Of a stretch of 64,000 nucleotides of DNA, positions 54,669 through 63,533 are shown one piece after another; position 1 is the first letter of the stretch, and each line of letters begins with the position of its first letter. The notes under the pieces were generated by a model, which searched no databases, was not told the DNA's origin, and saw nothing but the letters and a program-made list of their open reading frames with translations. Origin of the DNA: Liquorilactobacillus mali KCTC 3596 = DSM 20444 (GTDB lineage Bacteria > Bacillota > Bacilli > Lactobacillales > Lactobacillaceae); contig NZ_BACP01000057.1 of assembly GCF_000260415.1 (NCBI RefSeq), forward strand, positions 62,001 to 126,000, read 5' to 3'. Both the position numbers and the translations under genes were made by a program.

Positions 54669-56876
54669 TTAGCTTTTTGTCTGTTCAGTGACATTAGCAA
54701 TCTCAGGGGAATCAATTTTTATTTGGTCATCGACAAGTTTTGCCTCAAAGTTCTTCGTCTGTGGATGTTCCAAATAGTAATCTGCGACGTTATCTTCAAT
54801 TTGTTCCTGAATAACACGTCTCAGCGGACGAGCTCCCATTTGAGGATTGTAACCCAAGTCAACAAGCTTATCCTTAACTTCATCCGTCACAGTTAGTGTA
54901 AGTCCTTGACTAGACATCATCAAATTAACATCATTTAGCATAAGCGATACGATTGAAACTAAATCTTTTTTGTTAAGCGCATTAAATTCAACAATATCAT
55001 CAAATCGGTTTAGAAATTCTGGTTTGAAGTACTTAGTAAGTTTATCCAAAACAGAATGAGTATTCCCTGCAGCAGCGGCTCCAAATCCGACACTTGCAAC
55101 GGAATCCCCGCTTCCTGCATTTGATGTCATGATAATAATGGTGTCCTTAAAGCTGACAGTTCTGCCTTGTGAATCGGTTAGACGTCCATCATCAAGTATT
55201 TGCAAGAACATATGCATTACATCTGGGTGCGCCTTCTCAACTTCATCAAGCAGTAATAAACTGTATGGGTGACGGCGAACTTGTTCGGTTAACTGCCCGG
55301 CTTCTTCATAACCAACATATCCCGGAGGCGATCCAATCAGTTTTGAGATTGAATGCTTTTCCATGTACTCGCTCATATCAAAGCGAATCATTGAATCTGA
55401 AGTCCCAAAGAGTTCTTTTGCCAATTGCTTTGCTGTTTCTGTCTTTCCAACACCTGTAGGTCCTACGAACAAGAAGGAACCGATTGGACGTCCTGATTTA
55501 TTAAAACCAACACGATTACGTCTAATTGCGCGAGTAACCTTATTAACAGCATCTTTTTGCCCAATTATATGGGAGTCTAAGGAAGCTGCTAAGTTTTTCA
55601 ACTGTGTTTGCTCCTTTTCCTGTAATTCCCCTACCGGAATATTTGTCTTTTCTTCAATAATTTTTTCCATATCTTTTCCAGTGATTATCGGAGAATTTTC
55701 AGAATCAACTTTTGTTTCTTTCATTGAACTTAATTTGTTTAACTGGTCACGATAATAAGCAGCTTTTTCGTAATCCTCTGCATTTAGGGCAATTTGCTTT
55801 TGTTCTTGCGCATTTTTGATTTTCTGTTCAATGACATTAGGGTCAACATCTTGAATCGTCAAATTTTTGCGTGAGCCTGATTCATCAAGCAAATCAATTG
55901 CCTTGTCAGGTAGAAAGCGGTCCTGAATATATCGATCTGACAGTGTAACAGCTGCATTTATAGCTTCAGGTGTATAGCGAACGTGATGATATGCTTCATA
56001 CTTAGCCTGGATACCTTCAAGTATTTTGATTGTCTCGCCAATAGAAGGTTCATCGACTTGCACAGGTTGGAGTCTACGAGCAAGTGCAGCATCCTTTTCA
56101 ATAGTGCGATACTCATTTAGTGTAGTTGCACCTACTAATTGAAGTTCTCCACGGGCTAGGGCAGGCTTTAACACGTTACCAGCGTCTATACCGCCTTCAG
56201 CATTGCCGGCACCAACAATTTCATGAATTTCATCGATGAAGAGAATAACATTTTGATTTTGTTTCAATTCATTCATCAATTGCTGCATCCGCTGTTCGAA
56301 TTGACCACGAACACCTGTCCCTTGAACTAAAGAGACAACGTCCAAACGAATAACTCGTTTATTTAACAGTTTTTGCGGAACATCACCATCAACAATCTTT
56401 TGTGCTAATCCCTCAACGACAGCAGTTTTACCAACACCGGCTTCACCAATTAATACGGGATTATTTTTAGTTCTTCTGTTTAAGATCTCGATCACACGCG
56501 AGATTTCGTTATCACGCCCGATCACGGGATCAATCTTGTTGTTTTTAGCCTCATTCGTTAAATCCAAGCCAAACTGGGCTAGGATTCCACTATTACCACG
56601 TCTTCCTCCGCCATTACCAGCGAATTGAGCGGATTGTGGCGTTCCTTGTTGAGCCTGTTGAGTAGGAGTTGAACCATCTCCGAGTGACCGGAAAATATCA
56701 TTAAGACTCCCAAAACCAAAAGGATCTTGGAAACCGTTTGTTTCACCACTTCTTTGAGATTGTTCCTTTAAGGCACGGTAGCAGTTTTGACAAAGGTCAA
56801 TTGACGCTTGCTGACCATTAAGGTTTGTAGAAAGATGAATTGTTGCTGGATTTTTTTTACAATTTTGACATAGCAT
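54669..56876 (-). CDS. clpE: ATP-dependent Clp protease ATP-binding subunit ClpE
   Basis: A 735-residue AAA+ unfoldase that feeds ClpP and disaggregates proteins under stress. It has the ClpE-specific N-terminal zinc finger (CQNCKKNP...LCQNCYRAL, residues 3-36), first AAA domain with Walker A GEAGVGKT (about 145), a UVR coiled coil ([19 protein letters not shown], about 362), and second AAA domain with [12 protein letters not shown] (about 470) and DEVEKAHPD. Expression is predicted to be CtsR-controlled: a perfect CtsR operator lies between the -10 box and the start. AAAGGTAGTGAG precedes the ATG. Confidence 0.97.
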   Translation of the reverse strand: MLCQNCKKNPATIHLSTNLNGQQASIDLCQNCYRALKEQSQRSGETNGFQDPFGFGSLNDIFRSLGDGSTPTQQAQQGTPQSAQFAGNGGGRRGNSGILAQFGLDLTNEAKNNKIDPVIGRDNEISRVIEILNRRTKNNPVLIGEAGVGKTAVVEGLAQKIVDGDVPQKLLNKRVIRLDVVSLVQGTGVRGQFEQRMQQLMNELKQNQNVILFIDEIHEIVGAGNAEGGIDAGNVLKPALARGELQLVGATTLNEYRTIEKDAALARRLQPVQVDEPSIGETIKILEGIQAKYEAYHHVRYTPEAINAAVTLSDRYIQDRFLPDKAIDLLDESGSRKNLTIQDVDPNVIEQKIKNAQEQKQIALNAEDYEKAAYYRDQLNKLSSMKETKVDSENSPIITGKDMEKIIEEKTNIPVGELQEKEQTQLKNLAASLDSHIIGQKDAVNKVTRAIRRNRVGFNKSGRPIGSFLFVGPTGVGKTETAKQLAKELFGTSDSMIRFDMSEYMEKHSISKLIGSPPGYVGYEEAGQLTEQVRRHPYSLLLLDEVEKAHPDVMHMFLQILDDGRLTDSQGRTVSFKDTIIIMTSNAGSGDSVASVGFGAAAAGNTHSVLDKLTKYFKPEFLNRFDDIVEFNALNKKDLVSIVSLMLNDVNLMMSSQGLTLTVTDEVKDKLVDLGYNPQMGARPLRRVIQEQIEDNVADYYLEHPQTKNFEAKLVDDQIKIDSPEIANVTEQTKS

Positions 56877-56916
56877 TAAGAACTCACTACCTTTCTCATT
56901 AATAAGTCAAAAAATA

Positions 56917-56933
56917 TTTGACTATCTTTGACC
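56917..56933 (-). promoter_or_regulatory. CtsR operator of clpE
   Basis: On the minus strand the site reads GGTCAAAGATAGTCAAA, an exact fit to the CtsR direct heptad repeat (R-GTCAAA-NNN-R-GTCAAA form). It begins ten bases downstream of the -10 box, so bound CtsR would block transcription. Confidence 0.93.
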
Positions 56934-56942
56934 TTTGAAAAT

Positions 56943-56971
56943 AGTATACTAATTTATTATTGATAATTCAA
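56943..56971 (-). promoter_or_regulatory. Promoter of clpE
   Basis: Minus strand TTGAAT (56971-56966) and TATACT (56948-56943) with a 17-base spacer, directly upstream of the CtsR operator. Confidence 0.85.
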
Positions 56972-57046
56972 GGATTAAGTCTCTATATGTTTGTTTTTTT
57001 TAAAGTAATTATGTATCATATGATCGTGCACAAAAGGGGTGACAGC

Positions 57047-57226
57047 ATGACAGAAGAATTTACGGATAAATTGCAAAAATTGGCTGATGGTGAACTTGAA
57101 GAAATCAAAATATCAGCTGATGATTTTATGGATTTTCATGAAGCTTTTATGAACTTCCCACAACGAAAAAGAGTAGTTGGAATTGCAGGACATAAAGGTG
57201 AGATTACATATCATTTTGAAAGATAA
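57047..57226 (+). CDS. Small acidic protein of unknown function
   Basis: A 59-residue protein, ATG 57047 behind AAAGGGGTGACAG. Earlier in-frame starts add a hydrophobic stretch but have no ribosome site. The sequence is acidic in the first half (LADGELEEIKISADDFMDFHEAFMN split by position 13-37) and has a basic QRKRVVGIAGHKGE near the end. I do not recognise a family. It is divergent from clpE, and the two transcripts start within about 100 bases of each other, so CtsR might influence both. It lies 198 bases before ptsH. Confidence 0.65.
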   Translation: MTEEFTDKLQKLADGELEEIKISADDFMDFHEAFMNFPQRKRVVGIAGHKGEITYHFER

Positions 57227-57336
57227 TCAAAACAGATGGATATCTGCAAAAAGTCAAAAAAACTTTTATTGTAAAACTTGTATTGTAATTTGATTCATGC
57301 TAACATTTATTTTTAGTAGGAGCGATTCTGTCACTA

Positions 57337-57358
57337 TATAATGAAAACGTGTTCTTGA
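57337..57358 (+). promoter_or_regulatory. -10 box and cre-like site upstream of ptsHI
   Basis: TATAAT (57337-57342) overlaps a catabolite-responsive-element-like sequence TGAAAACGTGTTCT (57342-57355). A CcpA complex there could modulate ptsHI. The -35 region is poor, and the cre match is good but not perfect. Confidence 0.5.
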
Positions 57359-57424
57359 AATGTTTTCATTTTCAGATGAGTTCTTAAAATACTTTATTTA
57401 TAACGTAAAGGAGTCCGACTAGAC

Positions 57425-57691
57425 ATGGAAAAGAAAGAATTTCACATTATTGCAGAAACAGGTATTCACGCTCGCCCAGCTACACTTTTGGTACAAGCAG
57501 CAAGCAAGTTTAACTCAGATATTACTTTAACTTACAAAGAAAAATCTGTTAACTTGAAATCAATTATGGGTGTTATGTCACTCGGAGTTGGTCAAAATGC
57601 TGATGTTACAATCAATGCTGATGGTGCAGATGAAGCAGATGCACTTGCAGCAATTGCAGATGCAATGACAAAGGAAGGACTTGCAGAATAA
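57425..57691 (+). CDS. ptsH: Phosphocarrier protein HPr
   Basis: Central phosphate carrier of the sugar phosphotransferase system. 88 residues with the active His in GIHARPAT (His 15) and the regulatory Ser of KSIMGVMS (Ser 46), the target of HPr kinase and CcpA control in Gram-positive bacteria. AAAGGAG precedes the ATG. Its stop overlaps the ptsI start (TAATG), giving coupled translation. Confidence 0.98.
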   Translation: MEKKEFHIIAETGIHARPATLLVQAASKFNSDITLTYKEKSVNLKSIMGVMSLGVGQNADVTINADGADEADALAAIADAMTKEGLAE

Positions 57692-59412
57692 TGTCTGAAA
57701 TGTTGAAGGGTATTGCTGCAAGTGATGGTATTGCTGCAGCAAAAGCGTATATGCTCGTTCAACCAGATTTATCGTTTTCCGAAAGTTCTGTTGAAGATAC
57801 AGAAGCTGAGACTAAGCGGTTGGACGATGCGGTTGAAGCTGCGAAAGCTGATCTTAAGATTATTAAAGAGAAGGCTGCTGCCAATTTAGGTGCAGATGAA
57901 GCAGAAGTTTTCGAGGCACATTTAACAATTTTATCAGATCCTGAGCTGCTTGGAAATATCAAGGATAAGATTGTAAATGATAAAGTTAATGCCGAAAAGG
58001 CTTTAAAAGACGTAACAGATATGTTTATCGCTATGTTTGAAGGTATGACAGATAATGCTTATATGCAAGAACGTGCGGGCGATATCCGAGACGTTGCTAA
58101 ACGTGTTTTAAGTCATTTATTAGGTGTTAATTTGCCTAACCCTGCTTTGATTAATGAAGAAGTAGTGATTGTGGCACATGATTTGACTCCGTCTGATACA
58201 GCACAATTAGATAGAAATTTTGTGAAGGGGTTTATCACTGATATAGGTGGACGTACTTCACATTCAGCGATTATGTCAAGGACTCTTGAAATTCCTGCTA
58301 TTGTTGGTTCAGGTAACGCTACTAGTACAATTAAGGAAGGGCAAACTGTCATCATTGATGGTATTGAAGGCGAAGCAATTATTGAACCTTCTGCTGAAGA
58401 GTTAAAGAAGTATGAAGGCAAAGCTTCCGATTTTGCTAAGAAAAAGGCCGAATGGGAAGAACTGAAAGATGCTAAGACCGTTACAGCAAATGGTAAGCAA
58501 TTTATTTTGGGCGCTAACATCGGGACACCTAAAGATGTTGCTGGCGCAAATGATAACGGTGCAGAAGCAGTTGGGTTATTCCGTTCAGAATTTTTGTATA
58601 TGGACGCAAGTGAGCTTCCTAGCGAAGATGATCAGTTCGAAGCATATAAACAGGCTGTTGAAGGTATGAATGGTAAGCAAGTTGTTGTTCGTACAATGGA
58701 TATTGGTGGTGACAAGGAGTTACCATATTTGCCATTACCAGAAGAGATGAATCCATTCTTAGGGTATCGTGCTATCCGTATTAGTTTGGATAAGCAAGAT
58801 ATTTTCAGGACACAGTTGAGAGCTTTGTTGCGTGCATCTAATTATGGGCGCTTAGCAATTATGTTCCCAATGATTGCTACTGTAAAAGAATTTAAAGATG
58901 CTAAGGCTATCTTTGAAGAAGAAAAAGCTAAATTTGTTAAGGCAGGAAAACCTGTTTCAGATGACATTGAAGTCGGTATGATGATGGAAATTCCTGCAGC
59001 AGCGATGATTGCTGATAAATTAGCTAAGTATTCTGATTTCTTTAGTATTGGAACAAATGATTTGATTCAATACACTATGGCTGCTGATCGTGGAAATGAA
59101 CGTGTTTCTTATTTGTACCAGCCTTACAATCCTTCAATTTTACGTCTTATTAAGAATATTATTGATTCTTCCCATGCGGAAGGTAAATGGACTGGCATGT
59201 GCGGTGAGATGGCTGGTGATCAGATTGCTGTGCCTATCTTGGCAGGCCTTGGACTCGACGAATTTTCAATGAGTGCGACCTCAATTCTTAAGACACGTAG
59301 TTTGATGAAAAAGTTAGATACAGATAAAATGAAAAAGTTAGCTGAAAAAGCGGTCAGTGAATGCGAAACGACTGAAGAAGTTATTTCTTTAGTTAAGGAG
59401 TTTACTGATTAA
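57691..59412 (+). CDS. ptsI: PTS enzyme I
   Basis: Transfers phosphate from phosphoenolpyruvate to HPr. 573 residues: an N-terminal HPr-binding and His domain with the active His in [21 protein letters not shown] split around residue 190, and a PEP-binding TIM barrel with [28 protein letters not shown] (about 450) and the catalytic Cys in GMCGEMAGD (about 502). No terminator separates it from ptsH; one follows at 59427. Confidence 0.98.
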   Translation: MSEMLKGIAASDGIAAAKAYMLVQPDLSFSESSVEDTEAETKRLDDAVEAAKADLKIIKEKAAANLGADEAEVFEAHLTILSDPELLGNIKDKIVNDKVNAEKALKDVTDMFIAMFEGMTDNAYMQERAGDIRDVAKRVLSHLLGVNLPNPALINEEVVIVAHDLTPSDTAQLDRNFVKGFITDIGGRTSHSAIMSRTLEIPAIVGSGNATSTIKEGQTVIIDGIEGEAIIEPSAEELKKYEGKASDFAKKKAEWEELKDAKTVTANGKQFILGANIGTPKDVAGANDNGAEAVGLFRSEFLYMDASELPSEDDQFEAYKQAVEGMNGKQVVVRTMDIGGDKELPYLPLPEEMNPFLGYRAIRISLDKQDIFRTQLRALLRASNYGRLAIMFPMIATVKEFKDAKAIFEEEKAKFVKAGKPVSDDIEVGMMMEIPAAAMIADKLAKYSDFFSIGTNDLIQYTMAADRGNERVSYLYQPYNPSILRLIKNIIDSSHAEGKWTGMCGEMAGDQIAVPILAGLGLDEFSMSATSILKTRSLMKKLDTDKMKKLAEKAVSECETTEEVISLVKEFTD

Positions 59413-59426
59413 TATATAGTACTTTT

Positions 59427-59458
59427 AGCCGGATTTCTTTTGAAGTTCGGTTTTTTTA
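59427..59458 (+). terminator. Terminator of ptsHI
   Basis: AGCCGGA (59427-59433) pairs with TTCGGTT (59446-59452) with two G-U pairs, followed by a T run. Confidence 0.75.
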
Positions 59459-59530
59459 TTTTGAATTTGAAGATTAAGTAAAAAAATTGTTAAGATTAAA
59501 AATGATTTTTAATGAAAAATTGATGAATCA

Positions 59531-59559
59531 TTGCATTAAGTTGTTTGAACCAATATAAT
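59531..59559 (+). promoter_or_regulatory. Promoter of the glycolipid operon
   Basis: TTGCAT (59531-59536) and TATAAT (59554-59559) with a 17-base spacer, about 35 bases before the glycosyltransferase start. Confidence 0.8.
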
Positions 59560-59594
59560 TAATATTGACTATTAATCATTAAGGGGGGATGCTC

Positions 59595-60779
59595 GTGAAT
59601 ATTGGGATTTTTACGGATACTTATTTTCCGCAAGTCAGTGGCGTAGCTACCTCTGTTAAAACATTACGTGAACAGTTGGAACAACATGGGCACAATGTGT
59701 ATATTTTTACAACGACTGATCCGAATGTCGAACCTAATCAATATGAAAGAAATATCTTCAGATTTAGCAGCATACCTTTTATTTCATTTACTGATCGGCG
59801 AATTGCAGTAAGGGGTCTTTTTAGGGCCTATCAGGTTGCGAGAGATTTAGAGCTGGATATTGTTCATACACAGACGGAGTTTTCAATGGGGTGGATTGGT
59901 AAGTTTGTTGCCAAAAATCTAAAGATTCCATGTATACACACTTATCACACAATGTATGAAGACTATCTGCATTATGTTGCTAAGGGCAAATTACTGAAGC
60001 CATATCATGTGAAGCAAATGTCACGCACATTTTGTTATCATATGACAGGGATAGTTGCTCCGAGTGAAAGAGTCTTGGATACTTTGGACAGGTATGGAAT
60101 TAAGGCACCAGTAACAGTTATTCCAACAGGTGTTGATATTAATAAGTTTGGTGACGTCACAGCAGATTTAAATTTACGTGAGAAATATAATTTTAAAGAC
60201 GATACACCAGTATTGTTGACATTAAGTAGGCTAGCTTATGAAAAAAATATTGATAGGTTAATAAATATTTTGCCTGAAGTATTAAAAAAGATACCAGATG
60301 CAAAGCTATTGATCGTAGGGGATGGCCCAGCCATGGAGTCTCTAAAACAGCAAGTTAATGATTTGAAATTGGAATCGGCTGTTGTTTTTGCTGGCGAGGT
60401 GGATAATGAAGTAGTTGCTAACTATTACCATATGGCGGATTTGTTTGTGTCGACTTCTATTTCTGAGTCTCAAGGTTTAACTTATATTGAAGCAATGGCT
60501 TCTGGATTACGCGTTGTGGCGACACATAGTCCATATACAGATGAGCTGTTAAGTGATAAGGATTTTGGAGGAACTTTTAGCAATAAAGAAGAACTTGTTG
60601 ATAAAATTATTTTTTACTTAGACAAGTGTAAAGAACAAATTAATCAAGATAAACTAGGGTCCAAATTAGCTTCTATTTCTGCAGATAATTTTGGTGAGAG
60701 AATTTTACAGTTCTACGCTGATTGTAAAGCATTGTATGGCAAAGAAAGTGAAACTAGTCATTCTGGCGAAACGGGCTGA
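59595..60779 (+). CDS. Diacylglycerol glucosyltransferase (first glycolipid anchor enzyme, GT4)
   Basis: A 394-residue GT4 enzyme; NIGIFTDTYFPQVSGVATS at the N-terminus and the EX7E-type motif SISESQGLTYIEAMASGL (about 287) are typical of monoglucosyl-diacylglycerol synthases (called LafA in Listeria, BgsB in Enterococcus). It should add glucose from UDP-glucose to diacylglycerol at the inner membrane face. GTG 59595 is preferred over ATG 59589, which directly abuts the GGGGGG ribosome site. The next gene is the second transferase, together building the LTA anchor. Confidence 0.87.
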   Translation: MNIGIFTDTYFPQVSGVATSVKTLREQLEQHGHNVYIFTTTDPNVEPNQYERNIFRFSSIPFISFTDRRIAVRGLFRAYQVARDLELDIVHTQTEFSMGWIGKFVAKNLKIPCIHTYHTMYEDYLHYVAKGKLLKPYHVKQMSRTFCYHMTGIVAPSERVLDTLDRYGIKAPVTVIPTGVDINKFGDVTADLNLREKYNFKDDTPVLLTLSRLAYEKNIDRLINILPEVLKKIPDAKLLIVGDGPAMESLKQQVNDLKLESAVVFAGEVDNEVVANYYHMADLFVSTSISESQGLTYIEAMASGLRVVATHSPYTDELLSDKDFGGTFSNKEELVDKIIFYLDKCKEQINQDKLGSKLASISADNFGERILQFYADCKALYGKESETSHSGETG

Positions 60780-60795
60780 TTAAGGGAGTTTTAAG

Positions 60796-61767
60796 ATGTT
60801 GAAGATTCAGATGTTTTCTTCTGCCACGAAAGTAAAGGGACAAGGCGTTGGTAGTGCGTATACAGAACTGATTGGGTTGTTGCGCAAAAAGTTATCAGGA
60901 AAGATAGAAATATCGATTAACAAATTTAGTAGGTCTGATATCAGTCATTATCATACGATTGATCCGCTCTTCTTTTTATCGACTTTTTTCCCAGGAAGAG
61001 GTCGAAAGATCGGATATGTCCATTTCTTACCCGAAACACTAGAAGGCAGCTTAAAGTTACCTTGGATTATTAAAAAAATCGTTTATCATTATGTGATTGC
61101 ATTTTACCGCAGAATGGATCAACTAGTTGTTGTTAACCCCATCTTTATAAAAGAACTTGAAAAATATGGAATCGCAAAGGATAAAATAACGTATATTCCT
61201 AATTTTGTATCGCGTGATGACTTTTTCCAAAAAAGCACCGACGAAAAAGAAAAAATTAGAGAAGAACTTGGAATTGTTCGCAATAAATTCGTTGTCCTCG
61301 GAGTTGGACAAGTTCAGGAACGCAAAGGTGTCCCCGATTTTATTGAACTTGCTAAGAAGTTACCAGAATTTCAGTTTGTTTGGGTCGGAGGTTTTTCTTT
61401 CGGCAAAATAACAGATGGTTATGATGAGCTCAAGGAAGTTGTTGATAATCCCCCTGCTAATCTTATTTTTTCAGGGATAGTTGATCGTGCGCAGATGAAT
61501 GATTATTATAATGCGGCAGACGTTTTCTTATTACCATCGTATAATGAGCTTTTTCCGATGAGCATATTGGAGGCTTTCAGTACAGGAACACCTGTTGTAT
61601 TGCGTTCACTTGAATTGTATGAGGCAATCCTAAAGGGATATTATTTAGACGGCAAGAATGTTGCGGAATTTGAAACGATCTTAAGAAATTTGGTGAATAC
61701 ACCTGAATTAATTGATGAGATGGGTAAAAAAATCGTTGGATGCCTCAAATTATTATTCAGAGGATAA
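60796..61767 (+). CDS. Second glycolipid glycosyltransferase (CpoA/BgsA type), C-terminus frameshifted
   Basis: A GT4 enzyme beginning MLKIQMFSSATKVKGQGVGSA, the pattern of transferases that add the second sugar to monoglucosyl-diacylglycerol. The acceptor-binding and donor-binding halves are complete, with SYNELFPMSILEAFSTG near 255. After the A7 run at 61726-61732 the frame encodes an atypical end (IVGCLKLLFRG) and stops at 61767. In the +1 frame the text continues as SLDASNYYSEDNLAKIW and on to a TAG at 61817-61819, two bases before the next gene's ATG, matching the usual family end. True extent is probably 60796-61819 with one A too many. Confidence 0.85.
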   Translation: MLKIQMFSSATKVKGQGVGSAYTELIGLLRKKLSGKIEISINKFSRSDISHYHTIDPLFFLSTFFPGRGRKIGYVHFLPETLEGSLKLPWIIKKIVYHYVIAFYRRMDQLVVVNPIFIKELEKYGIAKDKITYIPNFVSRDDFFQKSTDEKEKIREELGIVRNKFVVLGVGQVQERKGVPDFIELAKKLPEFQFVWVGGFSFGKITDGYDELKEVVDNPPANLIFSGIVDRAQMNDYYNAADVFLLPSYNELFPMSILEAFSTGTPVVLRSLELYEAILKGYYLDGKNVAEFETILRNLVNTPELIDEMGKKIVGCLKLLFRG

Positions 61768-61821
61768 TCTAGCTAAAATATGGTACGATTTTTACTATCA
61801 ACAGACTGAGATGGTGTAGGG

Positions 61822-62835
61822 ATGACAAGAAAAAATAAGATTGTTTTACTGTTGATGCTTATCTTGGGGAGCGTTATTTTAGGATTCTCCTTACGAGATA
61901 TCTCTTTTAGTTCACTAATGCGTGATGTATCTTCTCTTAAATGGGGATGGCTGTTAGTAGCTTTTGCATGTATGGGATTGTCATTATTGCTTGAAGCAGT
62001 TGTTGTTAGGATACTTTTACATCGTGAAGGATCGAAATTTAGTTGGCGTGATACCATTAGAATACCTTTGATTGAACAGCTTTTTAATGGAATCACACCT
62101 TTTTCTTCAGGGGGACAACCTGCTCAGTTGTTCGCACTTTTACAATCCGGTGTTGATGCAGGAAGAGCAACTTCAGTTCTTTTGATGAAATTTGTAGTGT
62201 ACCAATCTATGATCGTCATAAATTTCATATTTGCTTTGTTTATTGGCTTTCATTTGATAGCTGACAAGATGCACGCTCTTTCTATTTTGTTTATCTTTGG
62301 ATTTGTAGTACATCTGGCAGTTATACTAGCACTACTATTAGTAATGTACTGGTATGATTTTACCAAGAAATTGGTTAAGCTAATATTTAAGCCGGTAAAG
62401 TGGTTTTCTAATTCTGAGCGCTATATGAAGTGGGAAAAAGCTATTGATGAAAAAATTGATAATTTTTACGAGGAAAGTATACGTTTAAAAGGCAACTGGA
62501 AATTATTACTGAAAATAAGTTTTTTGACTCTTGTTCAGTTATCTTTTTACTATGTGATACCTTATTTTATTTTATTAGCTTTGCATGTTTCGCATGCCCA
62601 ACTATTATTGGTCATTACTTTGCACATCCTTATTGTAATGGTCATTTCATTGTTCCCAATCCCAGGTGGCTCTGGCGGCGCAGAGTATAGTTTCTCAATG
62701 ATTTTCTCAACTTTTATTGCCAATTCCAGTAAATTGGTGCTGGCAATGATTTTATGGCGCTTTGTGACGTATTATTTTGGGATGCTTCTTGGAATGATTG
62801 CGTTGATTATTCCGCCAAAGGATAGAGAGAAGTAG
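61822..62835 (+). CDS. Lysylphosphatidylglycerol-synthase-like membrane protein (UPF0104 flippase domain)
   Basis: A 337-residue membrane protein with about eight helices, like the flippase half of MprF but without the aminoacyl-transferase half. The segment ITPFSSGGQPAQLFAL (about 92-107) and FPIPGGSGGAEYSFSMIFS (about 274-292) are the two signature stretches. Placed after two glycolipid transferases, it may flip the finished glycolipid or its relatives across the membrane. GAGATGG precedes the ATG by eight bases, lying in the end of the frame-corrected transferase. Confidence 0.85.
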   Translation: MTRKNKIVLLLMLILGSVILGFSLRDISFSSLMRDVSSLKWGWLLVAFACMGLSLLLEAVVVRILLHREGSKFSWRDTIRIPLIEQLFNGITPFSSGGQPAQLFALLQSGVDAGRATSVLLMKFVVYQSMIVINFIFALFIGFHLIADKMHALSILFIFGFVVHLAVILALLLVMYWYDFTKKLVKLIFKPVKWFSNSERYMKWEKAIDEKIDNFYEESIRLKGNWKLLLKISFLTLVQLSFYYVIPYFILLALHVSHAQLLLVITLHILIVMVISLFPIPGGSGGAEYSFSMIFSTFIANSSKLVLAMILWRFVTYYFGMLLGMIALIIPPKDREK

Positions 62836-62939
62836 TTACTGAATTTTTGTTAGACAAATTATTTGGTAGCGAATTTTATTGCTTCAAGATACTAAACTTT
62901 TCGAAATAGGATGCATGTATCAAAAATGGAGTGTCATTG

Positions 62940-63031
62940 ATGAGAGTGTTTATATTCTTATTGATGTTACTTCTATTTTTTTGACCTTGTTCTTGTTGGG
63001 TGTAAATCACCTAAAAAGGACAAATTATTAA
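62940..63031 (+). other. Possible small hydrophobic ORF, out of frame at a T7 run
   Basis: ATG 62940 has GGAG eight bases upstream but reads only 14 codons (MRVFIFLLMLLLFF) before a TGA. One more T in the T7 run at 62976-62982 would continue it as LTLFLLGVNHLKRTNY to a TAA at 63029. The product would be a 30-residue single-helix peptide. This is a weak call. The remainder of the 366-base gap 62836-63201 shows nothing I can support. Confidence 0.2.
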
Positions 63032-63201
63032 TTTTCTTATTTATTTTAGGATTAGAATACGTTTTTTAAACCTTTTTTTAATGTTATTTGGGTGATAAAA
63101 GTGATATATTTCGTGTATGTTTAATTTTTATTTGGTAGAATAAAGCTATTATGTTTACTTAGAGGATTGTTTTTCAATCTGGAAAGAAGGAGTTTTTTAT
63201 A

Positions 63202-63435
63202 ATGGAGATTTCGCAATTAGCAGCAATAATTTCGCGTTTAGATGCAATGGTCAAGGAACAAAGTGATGAGGTTCAAAGTAGACGCTTTGAGAAAGATGGC
63301 CGTGAACGTGGAGTTATCAGCTATGATAAGGAAACAGATACATTTACTCTCGAGGAATTGCCTGATAAACAACAGTTTGAATTTGATAATATTGATTTGG
63401 CAGCAATGGAGATTTACGATTTGTTGAATGACTAA
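63202..63435 (+). CDS. YkuJ-like DUF1797 protein
   Basis: A 77-residue soluble protein matching Bacillus YkuJ: I-S-R-L at the N-terminus, RRFEKDGRERGVISYDK (about 27-43), and the hallmark end FDNIDLAAMEIYDLL. The function is unknown. A strong AAAGAAGGAG site precedes the ATG. It lies between glycolipid and LTA synthesis genes, which is a common place for it in lactobacilli. Confidence 0.82.
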   Translation: MEISQLAAIISRLDAMVKEQSDEVQSRRFEKDGRERGVISYDKETDTFTLEELPDKQQFEFDNIDLAAMEIYDLLND

Positions 63436-63533
63436 TTATTAAAAAAAATTGAAGATGAGTTTTATTTTTTTGTTGTGTGAACAAATTGGAATATAATTGG
63501 TTTAAATGATATTTTGAAGATGGAGGCAGTTTA

